The notes beneath the pieces are model-generated. The model did no database searches and had not been told where the DNA came from. It worked only from the letters and a program-made list of their open reading frames with translations. A DNA stretch of 64,000 nt. Origin: DASPSM01 sp036008465. GTDB taxonomy: Bacteria; Planctomycetota; Planctomycetia; Planctomycetales; Planctomycetaceae. Position 1 is the stretch's first letter; the number at the start of each line of letters is the position of its first letter. This document shows, one piece after another, positions 8,264-16,746 of the stretch. A program made the position numbers and the translations under genes. The DNA lies in NCBI GenBank assembly GCA_036008465.1, contig DASYNP010000196.1, positions 1 to 64,000 of the forward strand, written 5' to 3'.

Positions 8264-9406
8264 TTACTTCGGCAAATCCAGGGGTGCGTAGTACGGCTTC
8301 TTCAGCTTCGTGACTTTGCCGAGCCAGTTGCGATTCTGGGCCTTCTTGTCGGTGAGTGCCCAGTCCTGCCGGTGGATGTTCCAGTTGTCGGGGTCGAGGG
8401 CTTCCGCTTCGGCAAAGTACTGCTTCGCCTTTTTCAGGTCCTTTTGGTTGGCAAAATAGACCCCCAGATGGAACAGCGCCTGGGCACGCCCCTCGTCGGA
8501 CGTTCGCGTCGGAACGCGCTTGGCCATCTCGGCCGGCGACCAGACGAATTTGCTCTTGGCGCCGTTCTGCACCCAGTCTTCGACCGCCGGTGCGTATTCG
8601 TCGCTGCCGTACTTGATCGCGCCGAAGGTGTGTTTCTTGGCGTAGGTTCCTTCGTTGAGTCGCACCACGTGCCCTTCTTCATCGATCCAGGCAGCCGAGG
8701 GGACGTTCACAAAATTGTAGAGCGTGCTGATCGTGTGCTCGGGGTCGATGATCGTCACAAAGCTGACGTGCGCCGAATCGAAGGTCGGCCCGGCAGCCGC
8801 CTCGCCACCGGAGTCCTCAGCGACGGAAATAATCTCGAATCCGCGGTCCTTGAGCCGCTGATAGATCGGCTCCCACTCGCGCACATCAAATCGGCAACCG
8901 CACCACGACGCCCAGGTCATCAAGAGCACTTTCTTGCCTCGGTAGTCCGACAAGCGGATCAGCTTTCCCTTGCGGTCGGGCAATTCAAAGTTGGGCGCGA
9001 CGGCCGATTTCAAGAAGGGTGTGCGCGTCTCGGGAATCGGGCCGAAGCTCCAAGTCCCGCTCTCGCGATCGACAGCGAAGGGCTGCTTGAGCCGCTGAGC
9101 CAAGCCGCTGACGTTGATCCACTCCTGGCCGTCCTTCTTGCGCAGGAGAGCCGAGTCTCCTTTCTCGCTCAGCTTGATGCAGACGTCACCAACACAGAGC
9201 ACTCCTGGCGGCTTGAGAGTCAATCCGTTGATCCGCTGCAAGTCGGAGGCCGTGACCCACAGGTCGCCATTCTCCGTCAATGGGTGTTCGATTTTGACCG
9301 CGGCCCCGTTGTCAAGAACCGTCTCGGCCCGTGAACGGCCACCGGCAAACAGCACGAGGCCCGCAGAAACGGCCGTGATTGCCAGCGCCTTGTTGAAGCG
9401 AAACAT
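8264..9406 (-). CDS. Exported thioredoxin-fold (TlpA/redoxin-like) protein with C-terminal TPR-like helix pair
   Basis: A 380-residue exported protein. A signal peptide (ALAITAVSAGLVLFAGG) is followed by about 105 residues of unknown fold, then a TlpA/AhpC-type thioredoxin domain starting APNFELPDRKGK. The active site reads WASWCGCRFDVREW, so the two cysteines (169 and 171) are separated by one residue instead of the usual CxxC. A C-terminal TPR-like unit (ALFHLGVYFANQKDLKKA) follows. ATG 9406 is preferred over the in-frame GTG two codons earlier because GAGGTGG is then well placed. A periplasmic thiol or peroxide role is likely; the CxC site makes the exact chemistry uncertain. Confidence 0.8.
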   Translation of the reverse strand: MFRFNKALAITAVSAGLVLFAGGRSRAETVLDNGAAVKIEHPLTENGDLWVTASDLQRINGLTLKPPGVLCVGDVCIKLSEKGDSALLRKKDGQEWINVSGLAQRLKQPFAVDRESGTWSFGPIPETRTPFLKSAVAPNFELPDRKGKLIRLSDYRGKKVLLMTWASWCGCRFDVREWEPIYQRLKDRGFEIISVAEDSGGEAAAGPTFDSAHVSFVTIIDPEHTISTLYNFVNVPSAAWIDEEGHVVRLNEGTYAKKHTFGAIKYGSDEYAPAVEDWVQNGAKSKFVWSPAEMAKRVPTRTSDEGRAQALFHLGVYFANQKDLKKAKQYFAEAEALDPDNWNIHRQDWALTDKKAQNRNWLGKVTKLKKPYYAPLDLPK

Positions 9407-9503
9407 GACCACCTCGTAGAGGGGAAGTTGGCCGAACGATCAGCGCGATCTCGAGCGCCATATTACTGCCACGACGCGACAACTGCCACGGCGGGAGAAA
9501 CAC

Positions 9504-11072
9504 CTATTTTCCGATCACGACTTCGCGCACACCGCGGCCCACTCCGACGACGATTGTCTGCTCGACGTAGCTTCCCCAGCGCTCGGCGGGCATCCCGTAG
9601 ACCAGCATCGAAGTATTGCCTTCGTAGCCCCCCTCATTGAGCACGCGCAGAGAGGGGATGTAGGCCATCACGTCGTTGGCATACGCGCTGACCCACGTGT
9701 CAGGTCCGTACCGGTCCTTGAAGCGCAGTGCGTAATCGACGACGACTTCGCCGCCGAGTGCGATCCACAGTTGCTTGCCCCCCAACTGCCAGACTTCAAT
9801 CGGATAAGGATACGAACGGGGAAGCGGACGGCCGGCGTCGAGCTCCTTGAGCAGCCGGGTCGCCCAGCGCGAGACGTAGGCGGTCCGCTCATGGGCGCGG
9901 GCGGTCAACTCGGCCCGCGTCGGGGCCGCACCCAGATACAGCGTCACCATCTCGTAGTGCGTGCGCAGTTCGGGCCGCAGGTTTTCCATTTTCCCGTTCA
10001 GCACTGTCTGAACCGCCGTCGACATCATCCGGCCATATTTCCGGGCCAGCTCGACGGTTCGTCGGGGAACCGGATTCTGGTCGCCTCCGCAGCCCATGAA
10101 GAACAGGGCGACTGCCCCGGGATGCGCCTCCTCGAGATTGCTCGCGGCGAAGCCGGCGTAGTCGCCATTCCACTGTTGGATGTCGAGCGTCGTGTTGTGG
10201 CAGGCGTAACCGAAAACGACGGCCAACAACTTCCCGTCCATGTGGCGGACGGCGAGGACCGGTACGGAATGATCGGTCGGCCCGCGAAGCGCATCTTTCG
10301 CCCGCAGCGCGGGCACGTCGGGCTCGCGATTGTTGCGGCGGTTGACGGCGAAGTCGGTTGAGCCTTGAGCGACTGCCATGCTGGCGGTTTCAAGATGGCC
10401 CAATGCCTCGCCGACCGTGCGCACGATCTTTTCTTCCAGTTCGCGCGAATAGGCTTCGATGTTTTTCTTTTCGACGTCGCCGAGTGGATAGGCGTCGTAC
10501 AGCGCGCCGCGCAGCACCGGTCCGCAGTGGGTATGCGATGCATTGAGCATGATGGCCTCGCGAGGCAAACCGAATTTGGTCGCGAGAGCCTGAGAGACGT
10601 GTTCCCCGATCGAACGGGGAATGCCAAGCAGATCGGTGCTGACGATGACCGCCCGGTGTCCCTGATTGTCCTCGAGCGCCAGAGCGCGAACGTAAAGCTC
10701 GTGTAGCACACCGTTGGCCGGTCTGGTGCGGGACGCGTAGCCCGCCATCCAAATCGCGTGTTTCGGCGTGATGACGGCCTTCGCGGCCCCGGCTTTCCAG
10801 ATCGCCTCTCCCGCGCGGAGCTGATCGCTCGACGCGAACAAGCCGATGAAGCAGAGGGCGGCCAAATAAGTGTGCGCAATGGGAGGACAACGGCTAGCTG
10901 CCCCCTCACCCCCAACCCCTCTCCCGCGAGGGGAGAGGGGAGAAGAGGAAAAATGCTCTTCTGTAATCTTTTCCCCCTCTCCCCTCGCGAGAGAGGGGCT
11001 AGGGGTGAGGGGGAGAATGTCACCAGCGTCCCGGAATCGAGGGCGAGTCGGTCGTGAGTGCGATTTCGTCAT
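9504..11072 (-). CDS. Neutral/alkaline ceramidase-like protein (N-terminal catalytic domain family)
   Basis: The protein from about residue 85 matches the neutral/alkaline non-lysosomal ceramidase family: KAGAAKAVITPKHAIWMAGY, VIVSTDLLGIPRSI, the metal-site motif LNASHTHCGP, and FFMGCGGDQNPVPR. Family enzymes are exported and cleave amide-linked lipids, though planctomycete members are mostly uncharacterised. The annotated frame opens at ATG 11072, but residues 20-60 are encoded by a compound palindromic repeat; the signal-like stretch LAALCFIGLFASSDQL comes after it. The working start may therefore be internal, for instance the TTG at about 10868. It lies directly downstream of the DUF1501 gene on the same strand. 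Confidence 0.82.
   Translation of the reverse strand: MTKSHSRPTRPRFRDAGDILPLTPSPSLARGEGEKITEEHFSSSPLSPRGRGVGGEGAASRCPPIAHTYLAALCFIGLFASSDQLRAGEAIWKAGAAKAVITPKHAIWMAGYASRTRPANGVLHELYVRALALEDNQGHRAVIVSTDLLGIPRSIGEHVSQALATKFGLPREAIMLNASHTHCGPVLRGALYDAYPLGDVEKKNIEAYSRELEEKIVRTVGEALGHLETASMAVAQGSTDFAVNRRNNREPDVPALRAKDALRGPTDHSVPVLAVRHMDGKLLAVVFGYACHNTTLDIQQWNGDYAGFAASNLEEAHPGAVALFFMGCGGDQNPVPRRTVELARKYGRMMSTAVQTVLNGKMENLRPELRTHYEMVTLYLGAAPTRAELTARAHERTAYVSRWATRLLKELDAGRPLPRSYPYPIEVWQLGGKQLWIALGGEVVVDYALRFKDRYGPDTWVSAYANDVMAYIPSLRVLNEGGYEGNTSMLVYGMPAERWGSYVEQTIVVGVGRGVREVVIGK
10901..11013. repeat. Compound palindrome inside the ceramidase-like gene
   Basis: About 113 bp. The outer arms CCCCTCACCCCCAACCCC and GGGGCTAGGGGTGAGGGG are near-complementary, and each arm contains its own hairpin around CTCTCCC-GCGAG-GGGAGAG. 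The same arm sequence occurs at 38316-38354 and 38438-38476, there with the arms in the opposite order. It reads in frame as part of the ceramidase-like protein's N-terminus (a Pro/Arg/Gly/Ser-rich stretch). Confidence 0.9.
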
Positions 11073-11079
11073 GGCGGGT

Positions 11080-12576
11080 TCACGCGAATAATTTGTGGAG
11101 GACTGTTCCTTCGACGTCAGTCAGTCGGCGGTTGATCCCGTTGTGAAGCACGGTGAGGCGTTCGTGATCGATGCCCAATAAGTGCAGGATGGTGGCATGC
11201 ACGTCGTGGCAGGTGGTCGGATGGTCGCGGTCGGCCGGCTTGTAGCCCCATTCGTCGCTGGGGCCGAACGTCGTCCCGCCGCGAATGCCGCCCCCAGCGA
11301 GCCAATTGGTGAAGACGAACGGATTGTGGTCGCGCCCCCGGCCCCCCTGGGCGCAGGGCATGCGGCCGAATTCGGTCGTCCAATGGATCAGCGTGTCGTC
11401 GAGCAGCCCGCGCTGCTTGAGATCGAGAATCAGCGCCGCCGCTCCACGGGCCATGCCGAGCGCCATCGGCCGGTGGTCGCGGGCGATATCTTCGTGCGAA
11501 TCCCAATTCCGCCGCGGAAAACCGTTGTCGCAGCCGGACCAGATCTGCACGAAGCGCACGCCCCGCTCTAAGAGCCGCCGGGCGATCAGGCACTTGCGTC
11601 CGAAGTGCACAGTCTCTTCACGCTCATTGATCTCGCTCGGAAATGAGTCCGTCACGTGATCGAGTCCGTACATCTTGAGAACGTGCTGGGGCTCGCCCGA
11701 GAGGTCGAGGGCCTCGGGCGCGCTGAGCTGCATGCGGGCCGCCAGCTCGTAGCTGCGAATGCGGGCCTCGAGCCGAGAGTCGCCCGCCCGAGAGGCCAGA
11801 TGCTCCCGGTTCAACTCACTGAGCAATTGGATCGATCGCTTACGCAGGGCCGAGCCATCGTGTCCGGCGGGGGCATGCAGATCGGCGATCGGATTGGCCG
11901 CGCCGGGGCGCAGGATCGTCCCCTGGTGCTCGGCGGGGAGGAAACCGGCACTCCAGTTCTTGGGTCCATTGGAACCAAAGCCCCGGTGATCGGGCAGCAC
12001 GACGAACGTCGGCAGGTTTTCGTTGGCCGAACCCAACGCAAAGCTGACCCACGCGCCGGCTCCCGGAAACCCCGGGCGATCAAAGCCCGTCGCCTGCAGG
12101 TAGGTGCCCTGGCTGTGAACGCCCGTCTTTCCCACGAGGGAATGAATGAATGCCATTTCGTCGACGCAGGCGCCGAGCGGTGCGACACTTTCGTTGAGGG
12201 GTTTGCCGCAATCGCCGTGCTGCTGCCAGCGCCAGGGGGAGCAAAACGTCGCGCCGAATCCGTCCTGAAAGAGTTCGATGTGCTCGCCCGGATCCCATTT
12301 CTCGCCATCGCGTTTGTGCAAGAGCGGCTTGTAGTCAAACGTGTCGAGGTGACTGGCCCCGCCGGCCATGAAGAGCTGCACCACGCGTTTGGCTTTCGCC
12401 GGATGGTGCAACCGCTCGAGCGCGCCTCCCGCGCGGCGTTCGGTGCGGGCTGCGAGCAGCCCGTCGCCATTGAGCAAGTGCGCCAGCGCAATACCGCCCA
12501 ATCCGCCGCCGACCTCCCACAGAAATCTGCGGCGATCGAGCGGAAGGCGGTTCGTGTTGGGCAGCGCGTCAGGCAT
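11080..12576 (-). CDS. DUF1501 family protein, Tat-exported
   Basis: A 498-residue member of the DUF1501 family, which in planctomycetes is nearly always encoded next to DUF1549/DUF1553 cytochrome-like proteins; its biochemical role is unknown. The N-terminus carries a twin-arginine signal (DRRRFLWEVGGGLGGIALAH). Family landmarks include VVQLFMAGGASHLDTFDYKP, GRMPCAQGGRGRDHNP and HLLGIDHERLTVLHNG near the end. The fold is related to the alkaline-phosphatase/sulfatase superfamily in published family descriptions, as I recall. It follows the DUF1549/DUF1553 gene by about 10 bp and is surely co-transcribed with it. Confidence 0.92.
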   Translation of the reverse strand: MPDALPNTNRLPLDRRRFLWEVGGGLGGIALAHLLNGDGLLAARTERRAGGALERLHHPAKAKRVVQLFMAGGASHLDTFDYKPLLHKRDGEKWDPGEHIELFQDGFGATFCSPWRWQQHGDCGKPLNESVAPLGACVDEMAFIHSLVGKTGVHSQGTYLQATGFDRPGFPGAGAWVSFALGSANENLPTFVVLPDHRGFGSNGPKNWSAGFLPAEHQGTILRPGAANPIADLHAPAGHDGSALRKRSIQLLSELNREHLASRAGDSRLEARIRSYELAARMQLSAPEALDLSGEPQHVLKMYGLDHVTDSFPSEINEREETVHFGRKCLIARRLLERGVRFVQIWSGCDNGFPRRNWDSHEDIARDHRPMALGMARGAAALILDLKQRGLLDDTLIHWTTEFGRMPCAQGGRGRDHNPFVFTNWLAGGGIRGGTTFGPSDEWGYKPADRDHPTTCHDVHATILHLLGIDHERLTVLHNGINRRLTDVEGTVLHKLFA

Positions 12577-12586
12577 TTAGATTCCG

Positions 12587-14929
12587 CTAATCGACGTAAA
12601 CGAACTCGTTCAAGTTGAACAGCAGACGACAAGTTTCGGACAGGCCGAATTCTCGCGCGAATGACGCCAGCCGTCGCGATTCCGAGGCCGTCGGCAAGCG
12701 CTGTAGCGTCGCGCGGACCGCTTCGGCAATTTGCCCATCCAAATCGGGCCGCCGCGCGCGGACTCGCTCCGCCAGGTGCTCGGCCATGCGAATCATGAAC
12801 CGGTCATTGAGTAGAGCCAGCGCCTGCAGTGCAGTGATCGATTCGTCCCGCTTGTCGACGATTTGCGAAGGATCGGCACAATCGAGGGCCTGCTCGAATG
12901 GGTCGGGCTGCGAGCGGACCAGGAATCGATAGACACCGCGGCGGTGCGTGCGCCGATCGTCTGGGTCAGCCTTGTCGTATTCGTAGTGCGGCGAATGTTC
13001 CGGCTTTTCGACGAGGAATGTCTGAAACGATGGGCCGAACATCCGCCGATCGAGCCGGCCGCTCGACGCGAGCACGCTGTCGCGGATCGATTCGGCATCC
13101 AATCGTGTGCGATTCATTCGCCAGAGCCGCGCGTTGCCGGCGTCGATTTGCTCGGCGCGCGGGTCCGATGTTGAAGCCTGGCGATAGGCGGCGCTGGTTA
13201 CGATCAGGCGGTGCAGACGCTTCAGCGATTGAGAACCGTCGCGCAGGTTAATTGCCAGCCAGTCAAGCAATTCCGGGTGCGTCGGCTGCTGCCCCATCCG
13301 GCCGAAATCGCTGGGACTGTCAACGATGCCGTGGCCGAAGTGATAAAGCCACACCCGGTTGGCGATCGAGCGCCAAGTCAGCGGATTGTGCGGCTCGACA
13401 ATCCATTTCGCGAGAGCGATCCGACGCTCTTGTTCGCCGGCGCCCGTGGGAAGTTGGAACTGCCAGGGGACGTCTTTGATGAAGGGCAGGGCACCGGGGC
13501 CGACCAGCTTTCCGGGCCTGTGCACGTCGCCGCGTTCGAGGACGTGGATGGTGCGCGGACGACCGCCGTCGGCGCCCGTCCCTCGAAACGCGCCGCTGCC
13601 GCTATACACGGTTCCGCAATACACTAGGCTCTGCCGCGGTAGCGCGGCGAGAGCGGCGACGATTGCACTGCGCTCGGCGACGACGCCGGCCGGCACGACC
13701 GACGGCCCACCGTCGCGATGGGTTTGCTGAGGTTCGAGCTCGCGCAGACGAGCTTCCAGGTCTCGACGTCGCCGGGCAACAGCGGGGTCGGCGTCGTAGG
13801 CGCGGTCCGCGCGGTCGATGCCGGCAAACACCGCCTGCAGGCTGTAGTAATGCTCCTGCGCGACCGGATCGAACTTGTGATTGTGACACCGCGCGCACTG
13901 AGCCGTCAGGCTGCAAAACGTATTGAGCGTTGTGGTGACCATGTCGTCGCGGTCGAGGTTCCGGGCGATCTGGCCGTCGATCTTGGTCTCCGGCACTTCC
14001 GCGTGGCCGATAAAATCCCAGGGGCCGGCTGCCAGAAAGCCAGTGGCTTCGATGCCGTCGCGCGAATCGGCTTCGAGCGCGTCGCCGGCCAACTGCTCCT
14101 CGACAAATTGCGAGTACGGACGGTCTTCGTTGAATGCGCGGATCAGATAATCGCGATAAGGCCAAGCGTGCGGGCGCGGCTTGTCTTTGTCGTAGCCGTG
14201 CGTTTCGCCGTAATGCACGATGTCGAGCCAGTGACGAGCCCAGCGCTCCCCATAGTGTGGCGAGGCCAGCAGACGATCGACGAGTTTTTCGTACGCCAGC
14301 GGATCATTGTCCGCGACAAACGCTTCTACTTCTTCGATATCCGGCGGTACGCCGAGCAGGTCGTACGAGAGCCGACGGATCAGCGTGCGCCGATCGGCCT
14401 CTGGCGATGCGTTCAGCCCGGCCGTTCGCAGGCCGTCGAGCACGAACGCGTCGATCGGCGTGCGGGACTGGCTTCGATTGCTGTAGTGGCTGCTCGGCAC
14501 CCGCGGTTTGACCAGCGGGCGCAGCGACCACCAGTCGAGTGGATCCTCCTTGATCACGACAGAGGCGGGCCATTTTGCGCCGTCGGCAATCCAATCGCGA
14601 AGCACCTGAATCTCGGGTACCGAGAGTGGCTTGCCGTTTTTCGGCATCTCCGGCTTCTCCCCCGACACAACCTCGAGCAGGCGGCTCTGTTGAGGTTTCC
14701 CCGCGACAACAATCGCACTCCCCTCGGCACCAGCCGCGAGACCCTTGGAAGAGGTGAGATCGAGGCCTCCTTTGGGCTTGGCCCCTTGATGACAGCGGAC
14801 GCAGTGCTGCCGGAAGATCGGCGCAACGCGATCGTTGAACTCGGCAGAAGGGCCAATCGCCGAGCCAGGCTGCGTGGCCGTCAGAACGGCCGCGAGCACC
14901 AAGGCTGGCACAATCAGCGGACTGCGCAT
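12587..14929 (-). CDS. Exported cytochrome c-like/DUF1549/DUF1553 protein (PSCyt1-PSD1 type)
   Basis: A 780-residue exported protein in the classic planctomycete order: signal peptide (MRSPLIVPALVLAAVLTA), PSCyt1 heme-like domain with CVRCHQG, DUF1549 (RTLIRRLSYDLLGVPP ... YGERWARHWLDIVHYGETHG), a second CxxCH (CARCHNHKFDP), and C-terminal DUF1553 (ALAKWIVEPHNPLTWRSIAN ... ITALQALALLNDRFM). ATG 14929 starts the signal peptide; the 96 upstream open codons are not protein-like. Heme binding is inferred from CxxCH only. It is paired with the DUF1501 gene downstream, the usual arrangement; function unknown, with polysaccharide breakdown or surface redox chemistry often suggested. Confidence 0.92.
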   Translation of the reverse strand: MRSPLIVPALVLAAVLTATQPGSAIGPSAEFNDRVAPIFRQHCVRCHQGAKPKGGLDLTSSKGLAAGAEGSAIVVAGKPQQSRLLEVVSGEKPEMPKNGKPLSVPEIQVLRDWIADGAKWPASVVIKEDPLDWWSLRPLVKPRVPSSHYSNRSQSRTPIDAFVLDGLRTAGLNASPEADRRTLIRRLSYDLLGVPPDIEEVEAFVADNDPLAYEKLVDRLLASPHYGERWARHWLDIVHYGETHGYDKDKPRPHAWPYRDYLIRAFNEDRPYSQFVEEQLAGDALEADSRDGIEATGFLAAGPWDFIGHAEVPETKIDGQIARNLDRDDMVTTTLNTFCSLTAQCARCHNHKFDPVAQEHYYSLQAVFAGIDRADRAYDADPAVARRRRDLEARLRELEPQQTHRDGGPSVVPAGVVAERSAIVAALAALPRQSLVYCGTVYSGSGAFRGTGADGGRPRTIHVLERGDVHRPGKLVGPGALPFIKDVPWQFQLPTGAGEQERRIALAKWIVEPHNPLTWRSIANRVWLYHFGHGIVDSPSDFGRMGQQPTHPELLDWLAINLRDGSQSLKRLHRLIVTSAAYRQASTSDPRAEQIDAGNARLWRMNRTRLDAESIRDSVLASSGRLDRRMFGPSFQTFLVEKPEHSPHYEYDKADPDDRRTHRRGVYRFLVRSQPDPFEQALDCADPSQIVDKRDESITALQALALLNDRFMIRMAEHLAERVRARRPDLDGQIAEAVRATLQRLPTASESRRLASFAREFGLSETCRLLFNLNEFVYVD

Positions 14930-15252
14930 TGGCAAGCGCGACTCCCGGGAGGATCGCTCGGCGCAGGCGACGAGCAGGTTCGTGGCTCGGAAGCCTTGCG
15001 CGGTGAGGATCCTAATCTTAATCCGGGTCGGGGCTTCCGGCCACGACCGCAGTCGAGCCGGGGCTCTTGGCCGGCGATTCAGCAGTCGTTTCCGGCGAAA
15101 CCGGCGGCCGCCGACGAATGCGGCACTCTGGCAACAACACGGTCGCGGGAATCGTACAGTCCCAGCCAAAGAGACTTGCGGGAGCGGAATCGTTGGGAGG
15201 CGACCAAATGCGATCACGCGAGATACGACTTCGCTCCTTCTGAGTCATCGTC

Positions 15253-16686
15253 TTAGGGATCTCGATCGGGCTGTCTCCAGAGGGTGGATTGCACCCCAGA
15301 TTCAATGAGATCACGCCCGATATTGCTCCACGCCTTATGGCCGCGAATCTTGGTTCCCACCCACATCACCTCATTGACGCCGACAAAAATCGCGTCACAG
15401 CCCCTATTTTCATTCCAATAGATCGACGCAGAGTCTAGGTCGCGAACTTGCAGAAACGGCCAGCTGCCTTTGGTCAGACGTCGCATCACCTCCGTATTGA
15501 TTCTCAAGACAATCAAGTGGTTGCCGCCCTCGAGAGGCGGTCCTAAGGTTCGAAGGAACTCATCAAAAGTGCCGCCAGAATACCCTGCTGCCGTCAGAAA
15601 TGGTTCCCGGAAGGGGTAATCGTCCTCACCAAACCCTATGCTTCCCTGCAGGAACCCGTGGAAATCCGCCCTCGGATCCCGCGTTCGGGAACTGTCCTCA
15701 CTCGATCCTTGAACCTTAATCGTGCAGAGCCGACGCCCTCCGTGGCCGATGAGCACGCCAGATTCACCAAATAAGACGCCAGTGGTTGGTGATGAGCTGA
15801 AAACGAATCCAATGGTGAGAGTGGTTATCGGTGTCGACGCTCTTGCCAAGCGGGTCGCGATAGTTTGAATGTTCGATACTTGCCTGTTGAGCCCGTCAAC
15901 CGTGGTGGATAATGAGCCAGTTAGTTTGTTTATCGCTGTGACGTCGCTGCGAAGGGCTTGGACCGACTCTTTGGTTTTGCCAACAGACTCGTTAGTTTTC
16001 TCGGCGGATTCTTTAGTCTGCGCCGCGGACGTCTTAAGGCCCTCTGTCGATTTGTCCAAGCTCGCCATTCCCGCGTTCAACTGTGCGAGCCGGCTTCCGA
16101 GGGCGAAGTAGACGACGGCCAATGCTAGCCCCATTGTTAAAATGGCGACCAAAACGATTAGATTGCGCTTAAGCCATGTCCAAACCAATTGCCTGAACGG
16201 TCGAGGGATCTTTTCTGGCCAAGATTGGTCAAAGCGGCGTAGAGTCACTTCCCGCTTCGGCGGACGCTCGACCATCCCGGCTACTTCGTCGAGCAGTTTT
16301 GGAAACCCCGCTGTCTCTAGATCGCCGGTCCAACCGAAGAGTGCGATGTCTTGGGTCTGGCTAAACGGAGTCGGGAGGGAGACGCCGTTTTCAATGCGGC
16401 AGCCCAAGTACCTCTTTCGTCCCATGGCGTAAGCCGCCTCGTAGCGGACCCACTCTTTTTCGGCGGAACGCGCTGACCAAAGGACGACAACGCACTTCGC
16501 TCCGGATAGATTCTGGACAAGCTCAGTGTGCCATACACCGCGTGCCGGAATGTCTTGGTCGCGCCAGACTGAGTAACCCAGCTCCTTGAGAGCATCGGAC
16601 AAATGCGCTGCATAGTGAGCATCATCCGACGAGTAGGAAATGAAAATATCGGTTGCGAGTTCAGGCGAGCTCAGCACCGCAGTCAC
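15253..16686 (-). CDS. TIR-domain membrane protein with coiled coil and novel C-terminal domain
   Basis: A 477-residue protein starting at GTG 16686. Residues 12-135 form a TIR domain: DIFISYSSDDAHYAAHLS, the SVWRDQDIPARG loop, and CVVVLWSARSAEKEWVRYEA, in which Glu83 of the WxxxE motif fits the catalytic glutamate of NAD-cleaving TIRs. A single membrane helix follows (about 174-196, LIVLVAILTMGLALAVVYF), then a heptad-like stretch of repeated KTKESAEKTNESVGKTKES (about 215-245), and a C-terminal domain of some 200 residues that I do not recognise (GVLFGESGVLIGHGG ...). This is the layout of a membrane sensor with a cytoplasmic TIR effector; the role is inferred. Confidence 0.85.
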   Translation of the reverse strand: MTAVLSSPELATDIFISYSSDDAHYAAHLSDALKELGYSVWRDQDIPARGVWHTELVQNLSGAKCVVVLWSARSAEKEWVRYEAAYAMGRKRYLGCRIENGVSLPTPFSQTQDIALFGWTGDLETAGFPKLLDEVAGMVERPPKREVTLRRFDQSWPEKIPRPFRQLVWTWLKRNLIVLVAILTMGLALAVVYFALGSRLAQLNAGMASLDKSTEGLKTSAAQTKESAEKTNESVGKTKESVQALRSDVTAINKLTGSLSTTVDGLNRQVSNIQTIATRLARASTPITTLTIGFVFSSSPTTGVLFGESGVLIGHGGRRLCTIKVQGSSEDSSRTRDPRADFHGFLQGSIGFGEDDYPFREPFLTAAGYSGGTFDEFLRTLGPPLEGGNHLIVLRINTEVMRRLTKGSWPFLQVRDLDSASIYWNENRGCDAIFVGVNEVMWVGTKIRGHKAWSNIGRDLIESGVQSTLWRQPDRDP

Positions 16687-16746
16687 GGGTTATCTCGCAG
16701 AACGTCCGCCAATGTGGGGAATAAGCGAAGTCCCAGACCGATGATT

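Noticed and set aside
14930..15217. N-terminal extension of the cytochrome/DUF1549 protein
   Set aside because: The added 96 codons are Arg/Pro-rich and would bury a good signal peptide in the middle of the protein.
13718..15256. Plus-strand open frame of 512 codons
   Set aside because: Antisense to the cytochrome/DUF1549/DUF1553 gene; no protein-like pattern.
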